Assembly (NCBI GenBank): GCA_036925085.1
Contig: JAUPFP010000032.1
Coordinates: 1,181,001 to 1,245,000 of the forward strand
DNA from: Brachycybe producta
Lineage: Eukaryota > Arthropoda > Diplopoda > Playtdesmida > Andrognathidae
DNA: 64,000 nucleotides
Reading direction: 5' to 3'
Part shown: positions 41,830 to 51,589 of the stretch, in pieces
Layout: every line of letters begins with the position of its first letter
Numbering within the stretch: position 1 is the stretch's first letter
Notes under the pieces: generated by a model
The model's database searches: none
Told to the model about the DNA's origin: nothing
What the model saw: only the letters and a program-made list of their open reading frames with translations
Made by a program: the position numbers and the translations under genes

Positions 41830-42148
41830 TATATTCAGAGTATAAAATAAAATTTCCTACCTTCTATATATAAAATCTTTTATTTATTCTATATATATTC
41901 GTGAAAACAAGTTTTTTTATTATCTCAGCAGGTGGTTAAAGAAAGTTTCAAACTTCTTTTTAATGAGAAGAAAAAAAACTGGGACAAAGTTTTTTCTCTC
42001 TGATGAAGCATTAAAATAGCTTTAAAATGAGTGGTGTAGAAATGACTCAATGATAGCCTATGGGAGATTGGAATGTGGTGCTCGAAATGAGGTCACCATA
42101 GTAGTCTATGGAGAAAAGTGGCGTATAAATGACTTTTCCTATACTACT
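41830..42148 (-). repeat. Right terminal inverted repeat of the Polinton
   Basis: Reverse complement of 30494-30805, ending GACTTTTCCTATACTACT, followed by the CATGTG duplication at 42149-42154. Confidence 0.9.
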
Positions 42149-42154
42149 CATGTG

Positions 42155-42811
42155 CAAACCTACTTTTTACTGCCCCGTTGTTTCGTAAAAATTAAATTTG
42201 TTCAAAATACAAAAATATTCGTACATTTGCTATAGACAGTATATGTATGGAGCAAAATGTTTGGCGAACTCTAACCAGAGTTTATTTTATTGCGCAAGTG
42301 AAACCACAGGTACCGGTACGAATCCATGATTTTTTTGTAAAATTACAAATTTAATTTTTTTTCCTTTTGGCACGATCGGCCGCTCGTGTGCAGGGTACGC
42401 GTTTCAACCGGCCCTGGATGCAAAGGTGAATTTTACTATACTACTGTTGTCTGTTCAAAACAACAAGTTGGAGGTGTATCCAGGCTCTTAAAGTAAAATT
42501 AAAATATAGATTTTTGAATTTGAAAAATTCAAATTGTTTTCAATACTAGAATAAATAAATATTTAAAAAATAAATATTTTATAGTGGTTTGAAAGTGACC
42601 TGTTTTTTGTTTTGTTTTTTTTTCATCGCTATTTCAAACCTGTCATAAAACGTTATTTTGAAAGACATCATCTTGAAAAAATTTAATTTTAAGAGTCGTG
42701 AATTGGGCGAAAGCACTACTCGTAGGCTAGCAGTAGTAATCACTACCTCATGTGAACAAGTGGCCATGGAAGTGGGCGGTCGTACACGACCTTGAAAAGT
42801 GGGGTCGTGCT
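42155..42811. other. Gene-free flank with a GGTGGCTGAATAG-family fragment
   Basis: 42520-42680 resembles the interior of the TTAA family (TTCAAATTGTTTTCAATACT, AATATTTTATAGT, CTGTCATAAAACG). The rest, including GCGTTTCAACCGGCCCTGGA, is unassigned. The hAT-like element begins at 42812 after the GTCGTGCT duplication. Confidence 0.4.
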
Positions 42812-44179
42812 CAGGGGCATAGCTAGGGAACCGCAAGACCCGCAACTGCGGGGAGGGGCGCAGGAGGTTTGGGGGGCACAAAAAACGAAAAGAAAGTGCA
42901 AGTAAACCAGACGAGTGGGAATAAAACTGTTGGATGCCATGAATTCCCAGGGAAGTCCGGAAGGCAGGGATGTTTTCAAAAGTCACGCCGTTCAGAGTGT
43001 AACTATGGTTCCTGAAAAATTTAAATTCTAAAATTCATTGCAAGTGAACCAGTCAGAAAAATAGTAGAAACAGTCCAAAGGTTTGGTTTAGTAAAATTAA
43101 GTTCTTGCAGGGGGTCTGGGGGCACAGACCCCGACTTTTTTGAAAATATTCATGGACTTATTATAATATATCAAAAATTCATTGCAAGTGAACCAGACGA
43201 GCGAAAATGGAACTGTTGGAATCGATGCATTCCCAGAGAAGTCTGAAATGCAGGGATTTCTTGAAATTCTTGTGTGCACTGCATGCTTCAACAGTTACGC
43301 CGTTCAGAATGGACTTAGTTGAAGTGTAACTATGTTTCCTGAAAAATTTAAATTCTAAAATTCATTGCAGTTTGCATTCTTTGAATTTATGGGTTTTTGT
43401 GGTCTTCTGAAGTCTGTTGGGCCCTCCTGACTTCATTTCGGTGCTTTTCAGGGCATCTAAAAGTCTTTTATTTTTTGCCATTTTTTGAGAATTTTCCAAG
43501 AGGAAAATTCTTCTCTTGGGATGAATTTCATTTTTTGACAGTTTTTACTTTTTTGAATTTATGGGGGGGGGGGGGGGTTTTGGTCCTCCGAAGTCTGTTG
43601 GGCCCTCCTGACTTCATTTCAGTGCTTTTCAGGGCATCATTGAAAATTTTCTTGGACTTGGAATATTTATATAACTTCAAAAAATTCATTGCAAGTGAAC
43701 CAGACGAACGGGAATGGAACTGTTGGAATCGATGCATTCCCAGAGAAGTCTGGAATGCAGGGATTTCTTCAATTCTAGTGTGCACTGCACGTTCAGAGTG
43801 GACTTAGTTGAAGTGTAACTATGGTTCCTCAAAAATTTAAATTCTAAAATTCATTGCAAGTGAACCAGTCAGAGTCCTATAGGAACAGTCCGAAGGTTTG
43901 GTTTAGTAAAATGAAGTTGTTGCAGGGGGTCTGGGGGGCACAGACCCCGACTTTTTTTTTAAGAATTATTAAATCAAATTAGTCCATTGTTCCGACTGCT
44001 CCCTAATTTGTTCAATGGGAGGAACGGTCGCAAAAATGGACAAATTTGATTTAATAATTCTTAAAAAAAAAAAAAAGGCGAGGTCTGCGCACCAGACCTC
44101 TTGGGGGAGGTACATGTAAAGGGAGCACAAAGTTTTGCGCGGGTGGGGGGGGGTGCAACCAAGCCTAGCTACGCCACTG
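42812..44179. mobile_element. hAT-like non-autonomous element, perfect 8-bp TSD
   Basis: Ends CAGGGGCATAGCTAGG and CCTAGCTACGCCACTG are inverted copies; GTCGTGCT stands at 42804-42811 and 44180-44187. The interior is a repeated module: TTCATTGCAAGTGAACCAG, GGAATGGAACTGTTGGAATC, ATTCCCAGAGAAGTCTG, GCAGGGATTTCTT, plus GGGGGTCTGGGGGGCACAGA, in about three diverged copies. Two T/A-rich stretches around 43975 and 44050 (AAATCAAATTAGTCC versus GACAAATTTGATTT) are inverted. CAGTGGCGTAGC tips with 8-bp TSDs are typical of hAT elements. No transposase ORF. Confidence 0.75.
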
Positions 44180-44187
44180 GTCGTGCT

Positions 44188-45000
44188 CACTCCAACCTGC
44201 TGGAGTGACACTGACCGCATTAATCGGCATTAATCAATGCACCACTACAGTGGCGCCATCAGGGGGGACAAAAACAAAATAAATACCTATTCATCTACAT
44301 CGTATCTGCAGTAAACACCACTATCAAACTCTGTTTATTCTGTATTTCAGGAGGGTTTAGAAACAGAAAGGACTAGAAACTAGAAGAGTAGTTCAACCAC
44401 TTACAAGTATTTTTGTGGTGAATTTGTTGGTATCTTTTATGATAAGCTTTTCGTATGAGTTTTTAAATCTTTGCTTTTAAAATGTTTATTTCGAAAGACA
44501 TCAGAAGTGATTCAGCTACCATTCTAGTTTCTAACACACTTTCATTTTCAAATGTAAAAAACAAAACAAAACTGAAAGATATTTTATTAACTAGAAGAAC
44601 TGAAGAATTATAGGATCATTATAATTCTTCTAGTTTCGAAAATACTTTTCAGGTTTTTTTTACATTTGAAAATAAAAGTGTGTTAGAAACTAGAATGGTA
44701 GGTGAATCACTTCATATTTTCATTTATTTTAAAGTGTAAATGCCGCTTGAACTGTTGATTATATGCTGTCTTTCTGATGACATTATAAAATGAAAAAAAA
44801 AAATTTTTGAATGTAGGCCTACTTTAGAAACTAGAAGGGTAGTTCAATGACTTAAGCGTATTTTCATGTTGATTTATCAACTTTAAACAAACTATTTTTA
44901 ATTAATCTATCTATTAAAAAAAGTTTATTTTGCAATATATCAACACGAAAATACTATGACGTCATTCAGCTATTTTCTAGTTTCTAATATACCCATAGTA
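44188..45000. repeat. GGTGGCTGAATAG-family fragment and internal palindrome
   Basis: 44225-44310 carries the right-end block (CACTACAGTGGCGCCATC, AATACCTATTCATCTAC). 44517-44699 is a palindrome: CATTCTAGTTTCTAACACAC and TTTTCAAATGTAAAA inverted as TTTTACATTTGAAAA and GTGTTAGAAACTAGAATGG around AATTATAGGATCATTATAAT. No gene. Confidence 0.5.
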
Positions 45001-45290
45001 CACACCTGATAATTGAAATGCATTTAAATAATAAACGTGTTCTACAGAGCCCTGTGAAGGACAAACAAACAATACGTTGAATTCCATTTATTCAGTTAAT
45101 AATCTGAAAATATTGAGTTAATACTTAAAATATAATATAGAAACTATTTGACAAAATATTGATTTAGTATTTCAATTTAAAATCTTAATAATAAAGTCAA
45201 TTTTCATTTGGTTCATGTCCTTAACTGGATTCCGTATAATTCACCTAAACACATTTAATTTGAATTCATTTAACTCATGTGTGTATAAGG
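45001..45290. repeat. Dispersed repeat (pairs with 8933-9300)
   Basis: Same blocks as 8933-9300 in the same orientation (AATAATAAACGTGTTCTACA, TCAGTTAATAATCTGAAAAT, TTAACTGGATTCCGTATA). 45291-45691 downstream holds A-rich sequence but no gene. Confidence 0.6.
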
Positions 45291-45691
45291 TGTTGCTCTT
45301 CAGCCTCTTCTGAACGTTTGAAACCAAGTTAATAATAATTATTTACCTTATGATTTGTTTAACCACCGCCACTTTGCCGTTGTGACTCCTTAACTTCGGA
45401 ACATCTGTAACAATGAACAATGAACAAAAGCGTGAAGAGACAAACAAGTGAGGAGGGTTGCATGAGTGACAAAAGAAAAAAACCTGAATAACCGCGAAGT
45501 GAAGTTTAAAACCGAACAAGAACAACAAAGAAAATAAATATAATCGAATCTCAATTAGCATTAATTAAAACTGAATAAAATAGAAACTGAAAAACATCGA
45601 AAATGAACAACAGAAAAAAAAAACTGAACTGTATAATGAAGGAATCTGAAGTTCTGAAGAACTGTAAAAAAAAAAAAAAAAAAAAAAAACC

Positions 45692-45898
45692 AGGCAATTA
45701 GAAATCGGGACGAACAGAAGTTGGCTCCGCCCTTTTTATGACGACCGGCAACTTCTAATTGGTTGTTTATGTAGTCTGACGTCACATGCTCCGCCCTTTT
45801 CAACGTGGAACCACACAACAAACCAATTAGAAGTTGCCAGTCGTCATAAAAAGGGACGGAGCCAACTTCTGTTCGTCCCGATTTCTAATTGCCTGTCT
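45692..45898. mobile_element. Palindromic MITE (ACAGGCAATTAGAAA family)
   Basis: CAGGCAATTAGAAATCGGGA ... CCCGATTTCTAATTGCCTG with GGCTCCGCCCTTTTTATGAC, CTTCTAATTGGTTG, GACGTCACATGCTCCGCCC, CCAATTAGAAGTTGCC and its inverted partner. It follows a 25-base A run, so a duplication cannot be judged. Confidence 0.75.
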
Positions 45899-46098
45899 GA
45901 AAAATGAGGGTTTCTGTATTATCCCTGGAGGGGGGCAAGTATCCCAGGTCCCTGCCCTCCTGTTGTTTTTTGTTTGTATCTAGAAAACATACCTTCAAGG
46001 TCAAAAAAGAAACAAAAGTTATTATCTTATTTTATAGCTTATCCTAAAATACGGGGTGTGTAAGAACAATACATTAAAAAGAAATGCTTAGTTGAATC

Positions 46099-46650
46099 TT
46101 AAAAGGCTACGTCACAAAAATATCTTAGAAAAATCTCCGCAAAAGAGCGCTAGCATCGTTTTTCTATTGCGCCCATAGACCCAATGTTAAAGAAAAAACG
46201 TTAATTTTTTAAATACACAACAGTCGCGGCGGCAAATATGTTTATTTTTCATATTTAAAGTTGTCCAATTTTGATGGTTCAAAGTGCAACGTGCACCTTA
46301 AATATAGGCTGATCGATATGATAGAATGACAAAAAATTGGTAAGTGCGGTTATATTTTTAAAAATGTATTTCAAAATCGCGAAATTTTTAACTCTTATGT
46401 TATACTCTATTGAGTACGCGCTCGTAACCAAAAAAAAAACATCCATTAAAATGCTGTAAAAACAAGTACACCAATGCACACGTACACCAATGTGTTGGCT
46501 TCGCTGTGGTTTAATTGTGTGTTTTAAAAATTATTTTTAGGTATTTTTACGAGCATTTTAATGTGTGTTTTTTTTTTGTTTCTGAGCGCGTACTCAATGG
46601 AACATACGAGTTAAAAATTCGCGATTTTCAAATAATTTATTTACCACAAA
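46099..46650. mobile_element. TTAA element, GAGGCTACATCGC family (copy 2)
   Basis: Left TTAAAAGGCTACGTCACAAA, then ATCTCCGCAAAAGAGCGCTA, AGACCCAATGTTAAAG, GTCCAATTTTGATGGTTC and ATTGAGTACGCGCTCG. The inverted arm begins near 46540 (ACGAGCATTTTAATG, GCGTACTCAATGGA) but is truncated. No TSD on the right. Confidence 0.6.
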
Positions 46651-46689
46651 GGAGTACAAGACTCAGCTGACATGTGGCTACATAAAACA

Positions 46690-47031
46690 ATTTGAATATT
46701 TTCATAGTGTTCTTTCTAAAACACGTTCACTTGACGTTTTTGTTTACAAAAGTTTTAAAAAAAACTTTGTCTATGGAACATAGCATTAGTCGCTACACAG
46801 TGGTGCCGTCTGGTGGAACAAACGCAAAGAGAAGATTTATACAGCACCAGGCATTCTCGCCCCCCCCCCTCCCCGTTTTAATAGTGTCATCTATTTCTAA
46901 TTGGTTTGTTATTTGGTCTGACGTCACGTGCCCCCACCCTTTTCAATTTCTAGTTGATTGATATTTGGTCTGACGCTCTTAAAAGGGCGGAGCCAACAAA
47001 ATTTTACTGCTGGGCAGAAATGCCTGTTTAT
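46690..47031. mobile_element. GGTGGCTGAATAG-family right end with nested GC-box MITE
   Basis: 46690-46840 has ACACGTTCACTTGACGTTTT, GTCTATGGAACATAGCATTA and CAGTGGTGCCGTCTGGTGGA. At 46845-47031 lies a MITE related to 19080-19272, with GGTCTGACGTCACGTGCC, TAAAAGGGCGGAGCCAAC, TACTGCTGGGCAGAAATGCC. The terminus resumes in TAAATCCACCTTGA. It lies only ~180 bp upstream of the valyl-tRNA synthetase ATG. Confidence 0.5.
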
Positions 47032-47208
47032 AAATCCACCTTGAATATAATAAATTCAAATCTCCCACCATTGAATTTTACTTAACGCTAGATGGCGCTA
47101 AATGGCGGGAAATGAACCGGAAGCACATGGCCAAAAAATGAAAGTGAATAATTTCTTATAAAAAGTCGCTTATTTTTGAAGGGTTTTAAAGTTAATTTCA
47201 AGTGAAAA

Positions 47209-50200
47209 ATGTGTTATTTAATCGGAAAAACATCGAACTTTCTGAAAACGTATCGAAAATGTTTCATTTTATTTAAGAATATTAATTTAATTCGTGATTT
47301 CGACCGCGATTTGAGGTTTTGTTCGTTCAGTTCGAATAAAACCGGTAAGGAAAAGGACGTTTCCGGTTCATTTCCGAACGCTTACAACTCAAAAGACGTT
47401 CAGTCTGAATGGTACGAATGGTGGTTAGAAAGAGAGTTCTTTAAACCGTTTGAAAACAGTTCGAAAAAGCCGTTTTATTCGATGGTTCTTCCACCACCGA
47501 ACGTAACCGGAGACCTTCATATCGGTCACGCGCTTGCAATAACGATTCAGGACGTTATCGTTCGATGGTATCGTAACCATGGTTACAGTTGTGTTTGGGT
47601 TCCCGGTTATGATCACGCCGGTATCGCCACACAGGTCGTTGTAGAAAAGAAACTCAAATCCGAAAGGGGAATCAATCGGCATCGTATTGGTAGAAATGAG
47701 TTTCGAAACGAAGTGAAAAAATTTACCGATATTCGAATCGGTAACATTCGAAAGCAGCTTCGCGATTTAGGCGCATCGTTAGACTGGAGCCGAGAAACGT
47801 TCACGATGAACGAGTCGTATACGAAAGCGGTCATAGAAGCGTTCGTACGTGTTCACGAGCTCGGTCTGATTACGAGACGTAAAGGATTGGTAAACTGGTG
47901 TTGTCAGTTAAGATCGACGATATCGGATATCGAAGTCGATCACGTCGTTGTTACGGGTCGTGATACGTACAAAGATCCCGGTTACGATGTACCGATACGA
48001 GGAGAAATGATCGATTTTGCTTATCCAGTTGAAGAATCGCGGGACGAAGTCGTCGTTTCGACGACGAGGCCCGAAACGATTTTCGGAGACGTTGCCGTTG
48101 CCGTGAATCCTAACGATGTTCGTTACGAACATTTACGAGGCAAGAATGTCGTACATCCGTTTGATGGTAGGATTCTTCCGATCGTATTCGACGATTTCGT
48201 CGATCCGAAGGTTGGAACGGGTTGTTTGAAAGTGACTCCGGGTCACAGTTACGATGATTTTCGCATTGCCGAAAAGCATAAACTGCCTCTTTTAAATATT
48301 CTCGACGAAAAGGGACATCTCGTGACTTCGGTTACCAAATTCAATAATCTCCATCGGTTTTCAGCCAGAAAAGCTGTTGTCGAAGAGTTAGAGCGGCTCG
48401 GTTTGTTTCGTGGCCGCCGAGATCACGAAGTGACGCTTCCGATCTGTAGCCGCAGTGGAGGGATCGTAGAACCGATGCTAAAATCGCAGTGGTTTTTCGA
48501 AACGTCGCAATCAATTCGTGAGATTAATCGCGACCTCGAATCTGATCGGCTAGTTGTCGATCCGGGACATTCTCGTAAAGATCTTTCGCATTGGTTGAAC
48601 ATTAGTCGTGATTCCAAATGGTGTTTATCGAGGCAACTTTGGTGGGGACATCAAATTCCGGCATATCGCTTGAAATCCGATAGTATCGAGTCGGATGACG
48701 ATACGTGGATCGTTGCTCGATCTAGCGAAGAAGCGTTACTCTTGGCGAGGCACAAGTACGGTTCCGTAGTTCGACAAGACGACTTGGTTCAAGATGAAGA
48801 CGTTTTAGACACTTGGTTTTCTGCGGCTTTGTTTCCGTTCGCCGTTTTCGGATGGCCAGAAAACACAGATTCGTTACGGGCCCTTTATCCGTTGTCTTTG
48901 ATGGAAACAGGCAGAGATATCCTATTCTTCTGGGTCGTACGCATGCTAATACTGGGAAAGCTGCTTACGGGTAAACTTCCGTTTACGAACGTTCTAGCGC
49001 ATGGATTAGTATGTGATGCAATTGGTCGCAAGATGAGTAAATCGTTAGGGAACGTAATCGATCCTGCGCATCTCATAAACGGAATCACCTTAGAAGGTCT
49101 CAAGAAACGTAACGTAGACTATCATCGCGATGGTTACATCGATGCCGAAGAACTTCGGAAAACGCAAATGGCTCTAAATAAGAATTTTCCAAATGGTATT
49201 CCGGAATGCGGAGCAGATGCTTTAAGATTTGCGTTATGTTCGCAAGACATAAAAGATCAAACTGTAAGCATCGACATCAAATACATGCTTAGCTGCCGTA
49301 TGTTTTGCAACAAGATATGGCAAGCATGTCGATTTTACCTCATCTGTAAAGAGAAAGCCGGTGTGGAAGTTCCGAAGCTTTCGGAAGTGCGGCAACATTT
49401 GTCGCTTTTACATAGATGGATGCTAAGTCGGGTTTACAAAATGGTTGCCGAATGCGATGCCCATTTCGATGCTCGTGATCTTCACTTGGCAACAAGAGCA
49501 ATCAAACAGTTCTGGCATTTCGAATTCTGCGATATTTACGTCGAAGCCGTGAAACCGCTCTTTAATACGCCCGGCGGTTCGAAAACTGCAGTCGAAACAG
49601 CGCTGACGGTCATGCGGACTTGCATCGAAGCCGGAGTTTTCGCAATGTCTCCGTTTATGCCTTTCTTGTCAGAGGAACTGTTTCAACGACTGCAGTTGTC
49701 GAATAAATCACAACAGATTGATTCTGTTTGTGTCGCTGCATATCCTCGTTCGGAAGAATGGAAGCAATGGGAAGATAAACGGCTGGATGTCAACTTTAGA
49801 GAAGTTTTCGAAGTTGTATACGAATTGAGACGTTTCAAGAAATTGTTCGGAATCTCCGGTTCCGAAAGACCGAATGTTTTTCTGAAACTAAACGTTCTCG
49901 ATGACGATTTTAATTGGGAGGAAGTTTCGACTACGCTAAACACTCTCGGACGTTGTAACGTTCAACCGAATGACACGCAGCTTGCGTTCGGTGACAGAAT
50001 AATGCCGCTACGCAGTTCGTCAAAGCATGAATTTGGCGTGCAGCTAACCGGCATTGTCGATCTCGCGAAAGCCATCATTGATTTTGAGGGACAACGAGAT
50101 AAGTCGTCGAAGGAATTGGCACGTTTGGAAGCTGCAATCAAGCGTTCGGGTGGTAACGAGTACGAACACGGTAAAGTGGATGCTACAAATGAAAAACTGA

Positions 50201-50262
50201 AAGAGATAGACGAATATTTATTACACCTAAAACAAATGCTAACGAGAAGTGATCAAACGTAA
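47209..50262 (+). CDS. VARS2: Valyl-tRNA synthetase, mitochondrial type, intronless
   Basis: 1,017 residues uninterrupted. Class Ia synthetase that charges tRNA-Val. The first ~55 residues are rich in K, R, F and S with few acids (a likely mitochondrial presequence). The catalytic core has PPPNVTGDLHIGHALA (HIGH at 104-107); the CP1 editing domain includes VVSTTRPETIFGD (TTRPET 285-290); the second signature is GRKMSKSLGNVIDP (KMSKS 608-612). An anticodon-binding helical domain follows (MLSRVYKMVAECD onward), with a short coiled coil at about 950-1012 (LEAAIKRSGG, LLHLKQML). The length fits bacterial-type/mitochondrial ValRS; the cytosolic animal enzyme has a long N-terminal extension that is absent here. 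Its codons are CG-rich relative to the flanks. Lack of introns is unusual for an animal VARS2 and suggests intron loss or an old retrocopy; the intact frame implies it works. ATG 47209 is the first in frame. Confidence 0.93.
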   Translation: MCYLIGKTSNFLKTYRKCFILFKNINLIRDFDRDLRFCSFSSNKTGKEKDVSGSFPNAYNSKDVQSEWYEWWLEREFFKPFENSSKKPFYSMVLPPPNVTGDLHIGHALAITIQDVIVRWYRNHGYSCVWVPGYDHAGIATQVVVEKKLKSERGINRHRIGRNEFRNEVKKFTDIRIGNIRKQLRDLGASLDWSRETFTMNESYTKAVIEAFVRVHELGLITRRKGLVNWCCQLRSTISDIEVDHVVVTGRDTYKDPGYDVPIRGEMIDFAYPVEESRDEVVVSTTRPETIFGDVAVAVNPNDVRYEHLRGKNVVHPFDGRILPIVFDDFVDPKVGTGCLKVTPGHSYDDFRIAEKHKLPLLNILDEKGHLVTSVTKFNNLHRFSARKAVVEELERLGLFRGRRDHEVTLPICSRSGGIVEPMLKSQWFFETSQSIREINRDLESDRLVVDPGHSRKDLSHWLNISRDSKWCLSRQLWWGHQIPAYRLKSDSIESDDDTWIVARSSEEALLLARHKYGSVVRQDDLVQDEDVLDTWFSAALFPFAVFGWPENTDSLRALYPLSLMETGRDILFFWVVRMLILGKLLTGKLPFTNVLAHGLVCDAIGRKMSKSLGNVIDPAHLINGITLEGLKKRNVDYHRDGYIDAEELRKTQMALNKNFPNGIPECGADALRFALCSQDIKDQTVSIDIKYMLSCRMFCNKIWQACRFYLICKEKAGVEVPKLSEVRQHLSLLHRWMLSRVYKMVAECDAHFDARDLHLATRAIKQFWHFEFCDIYVEAVKPLFNTPGGSKTAVETALTVMRTCIEAGVFAMSPFMPFLSEELFQRLQLSNKSQQIDSVCVAAYPRSEEWKQWEDKRLDVNFREVFEVVYELRRFKKLFGISGSERPNVFLKLNVLDDDFNWEEVSTTLNTLGRCNVQPNDTQLAFGDRIMPLRSSSKHEFGVQLTGIVDLAKAIIDFEGQRDKSSKELARLEAAIKRSGGNEYEHGKVDATNEKLKEIDEYLLHLKQMLTRSDQT

Positions 50263-51171
50263 TGTTAAGAATGCAATTTGATTGATTAGAATAAATGCTA
50301 CATGTACGAGGGTAGTTTGGAAAGATCTCGGAATCGGATGTAGCCGTCGCTGTAATCGGCATGAAGTTCGTTACATTTTCAACCGTCATCTTTAGTAGAA
50401 ACGGACTCAAAGTTTCAGCACAGAATAAGGAGAACAACAGAAGGGAAACTTGAGCAATTAACTTGTGACAGAATTTTTCTGCGCACGTGCTGCGCTGCCG
50501 CACATTAAAATGTATTACTTTCACATACGCAGTAATACATTCTACAGTGGCGGCTATCAAGTAACCGGTTAAAATAAGCAAAGCTTTCAGTCCAAGGTCA
50601 TGAAATTCTGTCACAGCAACTTCGAAGGCGCCGCACGAGAGTTTCCCTTCTGTCATCATCATCATCATCTTTTCCTGTACCTTATCCCGCAAGCAGCAGG
50701 GTCGGCCTTGCTGGTTCTAAGTCTCCACTCGTTCGGATTTTGCACCAAGCCCCCAGTGACCCCACATGCCACCATATCCCGTTTTACTACCACGTCCCAG
50801 GTTTGCTTGGGTCCTTGGGTTTCCCTTCTGTACTACTCTTTATTCTGTGGTTTCAGTGCGATATGTCAAACAGTTTGTTTTTGACAACCAATCGAAGCAG
50901 TCGATGTACCCTTAATGTGAAAAATGGAGGATAACGAAGTTCGTGCTGTGATAACAAATCTGGCGAAGAAGGGTTTAAAAAGCAACCAATATTAAAGCGG
51001 ATATTAATATATAGTCTAATATTCGTTATGTTTACACCCTTCTTCGCTCGGTATATAATTATCATGGCACGAACTTCGTTATTCGCCATTTTTTACATTA
51101 AGCCTGCAATGACTGCTTCCATCGATTGGCCGTCAAAAGTAAACTGTTTGACAAATTGCGCTGTAGTTTAC
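50263..51171. other. 3' flank of valyl-tRNA synthetase; inverted-repeat pieces
   Basis: An AATAAATG about 30 bp after the stop may serve as polyadenylation signal. 50918-51103 holds an inverted repeat (AATGTGAAAAATGGAGGATA, ACGAAGTTCGTGC versus GCACGAACTTCGTTATTCGC and CATTTTTTACATT, with GAAGAAGGGT/ACCCTTCTTC inside). The 169-residue minus-strand ORF at 50183-50692 overlaps the synthetase end and shows no family match; I do not support it as a gene. Confidence 0.4.
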
Positions 51172-51484
51172 AGACAGTTAGAAATCGGTCAGAACTTCAG
51201 TAGGCTCCGCCCTTGTTATGACGTATGGCAACTTCTGATTGGCTGGATTTTTGATTTTTGAAAAATTACTCTGCAAGCAGCCATAAAGGCCTATGGCAGA
51301 GGGACAAGAGTCCAAGTGCAGCATAGAAAATGCATTGTCAAAAGCAGAAAATATTATGTAGTCTGACGTCACATGCTCCGCCCTTTTCAACGTTGGACTA
51401 CATAAGCAGCCAATTAGAAGTTGCCGGTCGTCATAACAAGGGCGGAGCCAACTGAAGTTCTCCCCTATTTCTAACTGCCTGTCT
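51172..51484. mobile_element. Palindromic MITE with ~110-bp internal insertion
   Basis: Ends ACAGACAGTTAGAAATCGGT and CCCTATTTCTAACTGCCTGTC. It carries GGCTCCGCCCTTGTTATGAC, CTTCTGATTGGCTGG, GACGTCACATGCTCCGCCC, CCAATTAGAAGTTGCCG and AACAAGGGCGGAGCC. Between the CCAAT and CRE-like blocks sits an extra ~110 bp (GCAAGCAGCCATAAAGGCCT, TATGGCAGAGGGACA) that recurs near 22900-22940, so it is itself a repeat. Confidence 0.7.
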
Positions 51485-51589
51485 GAAGTTTTGATTGCGT
51501 TTCTAGCAAACTTGGCGGGCGAAAATGTAACTAACTTAATGTCGATTTTGGTGCCTTCTATACCCGATTCCGATTTCCGATTTCCTGAA

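Larger units (their letters stand above)
30494..42148. mobile_element. Polinton/Maverick (adintovirus-like) element without DNA polymerase B
   Basis: 11,655 bp bounded by AGTAGTATAGGAAAAGTCAT on the left and its complement on the right, i.e. AG...CT termini with ~310-bp inverted repeats. The 6-bp duplication CATGTG stands at 30488-30493 and 42149-42154. Inside, in order, are a Bcl-2-like gene, RING gene (minus), exonuclease-like ORF, Cys-rich ORF, packaging ATPase, two small virion-type ORFs, chromodomain integrase, penton, core protein, major capsid protein, adenain protease, dUTPase fragment (minus) and acidic protein (minus). 6-bp duplications, long TIRs, integrase, ATPase, capsid and protease are the defining Polinton set. 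No polymerase B or helicase ORF is seen, and the length is below the usual 15-20 kb. Several core genes carry stops or frameshifts, so this copy is inactive. Confidence 0.92.

Noticed and set aside
50183..50692. 169-residue minus-strand ORF with hydrophobic stretches, considered as a missing tetraspanin exon
   Set aside because: No tetraspanin TM4/tail pattern or splice-site arrangement, and it overlaps the synthetase 3' end.
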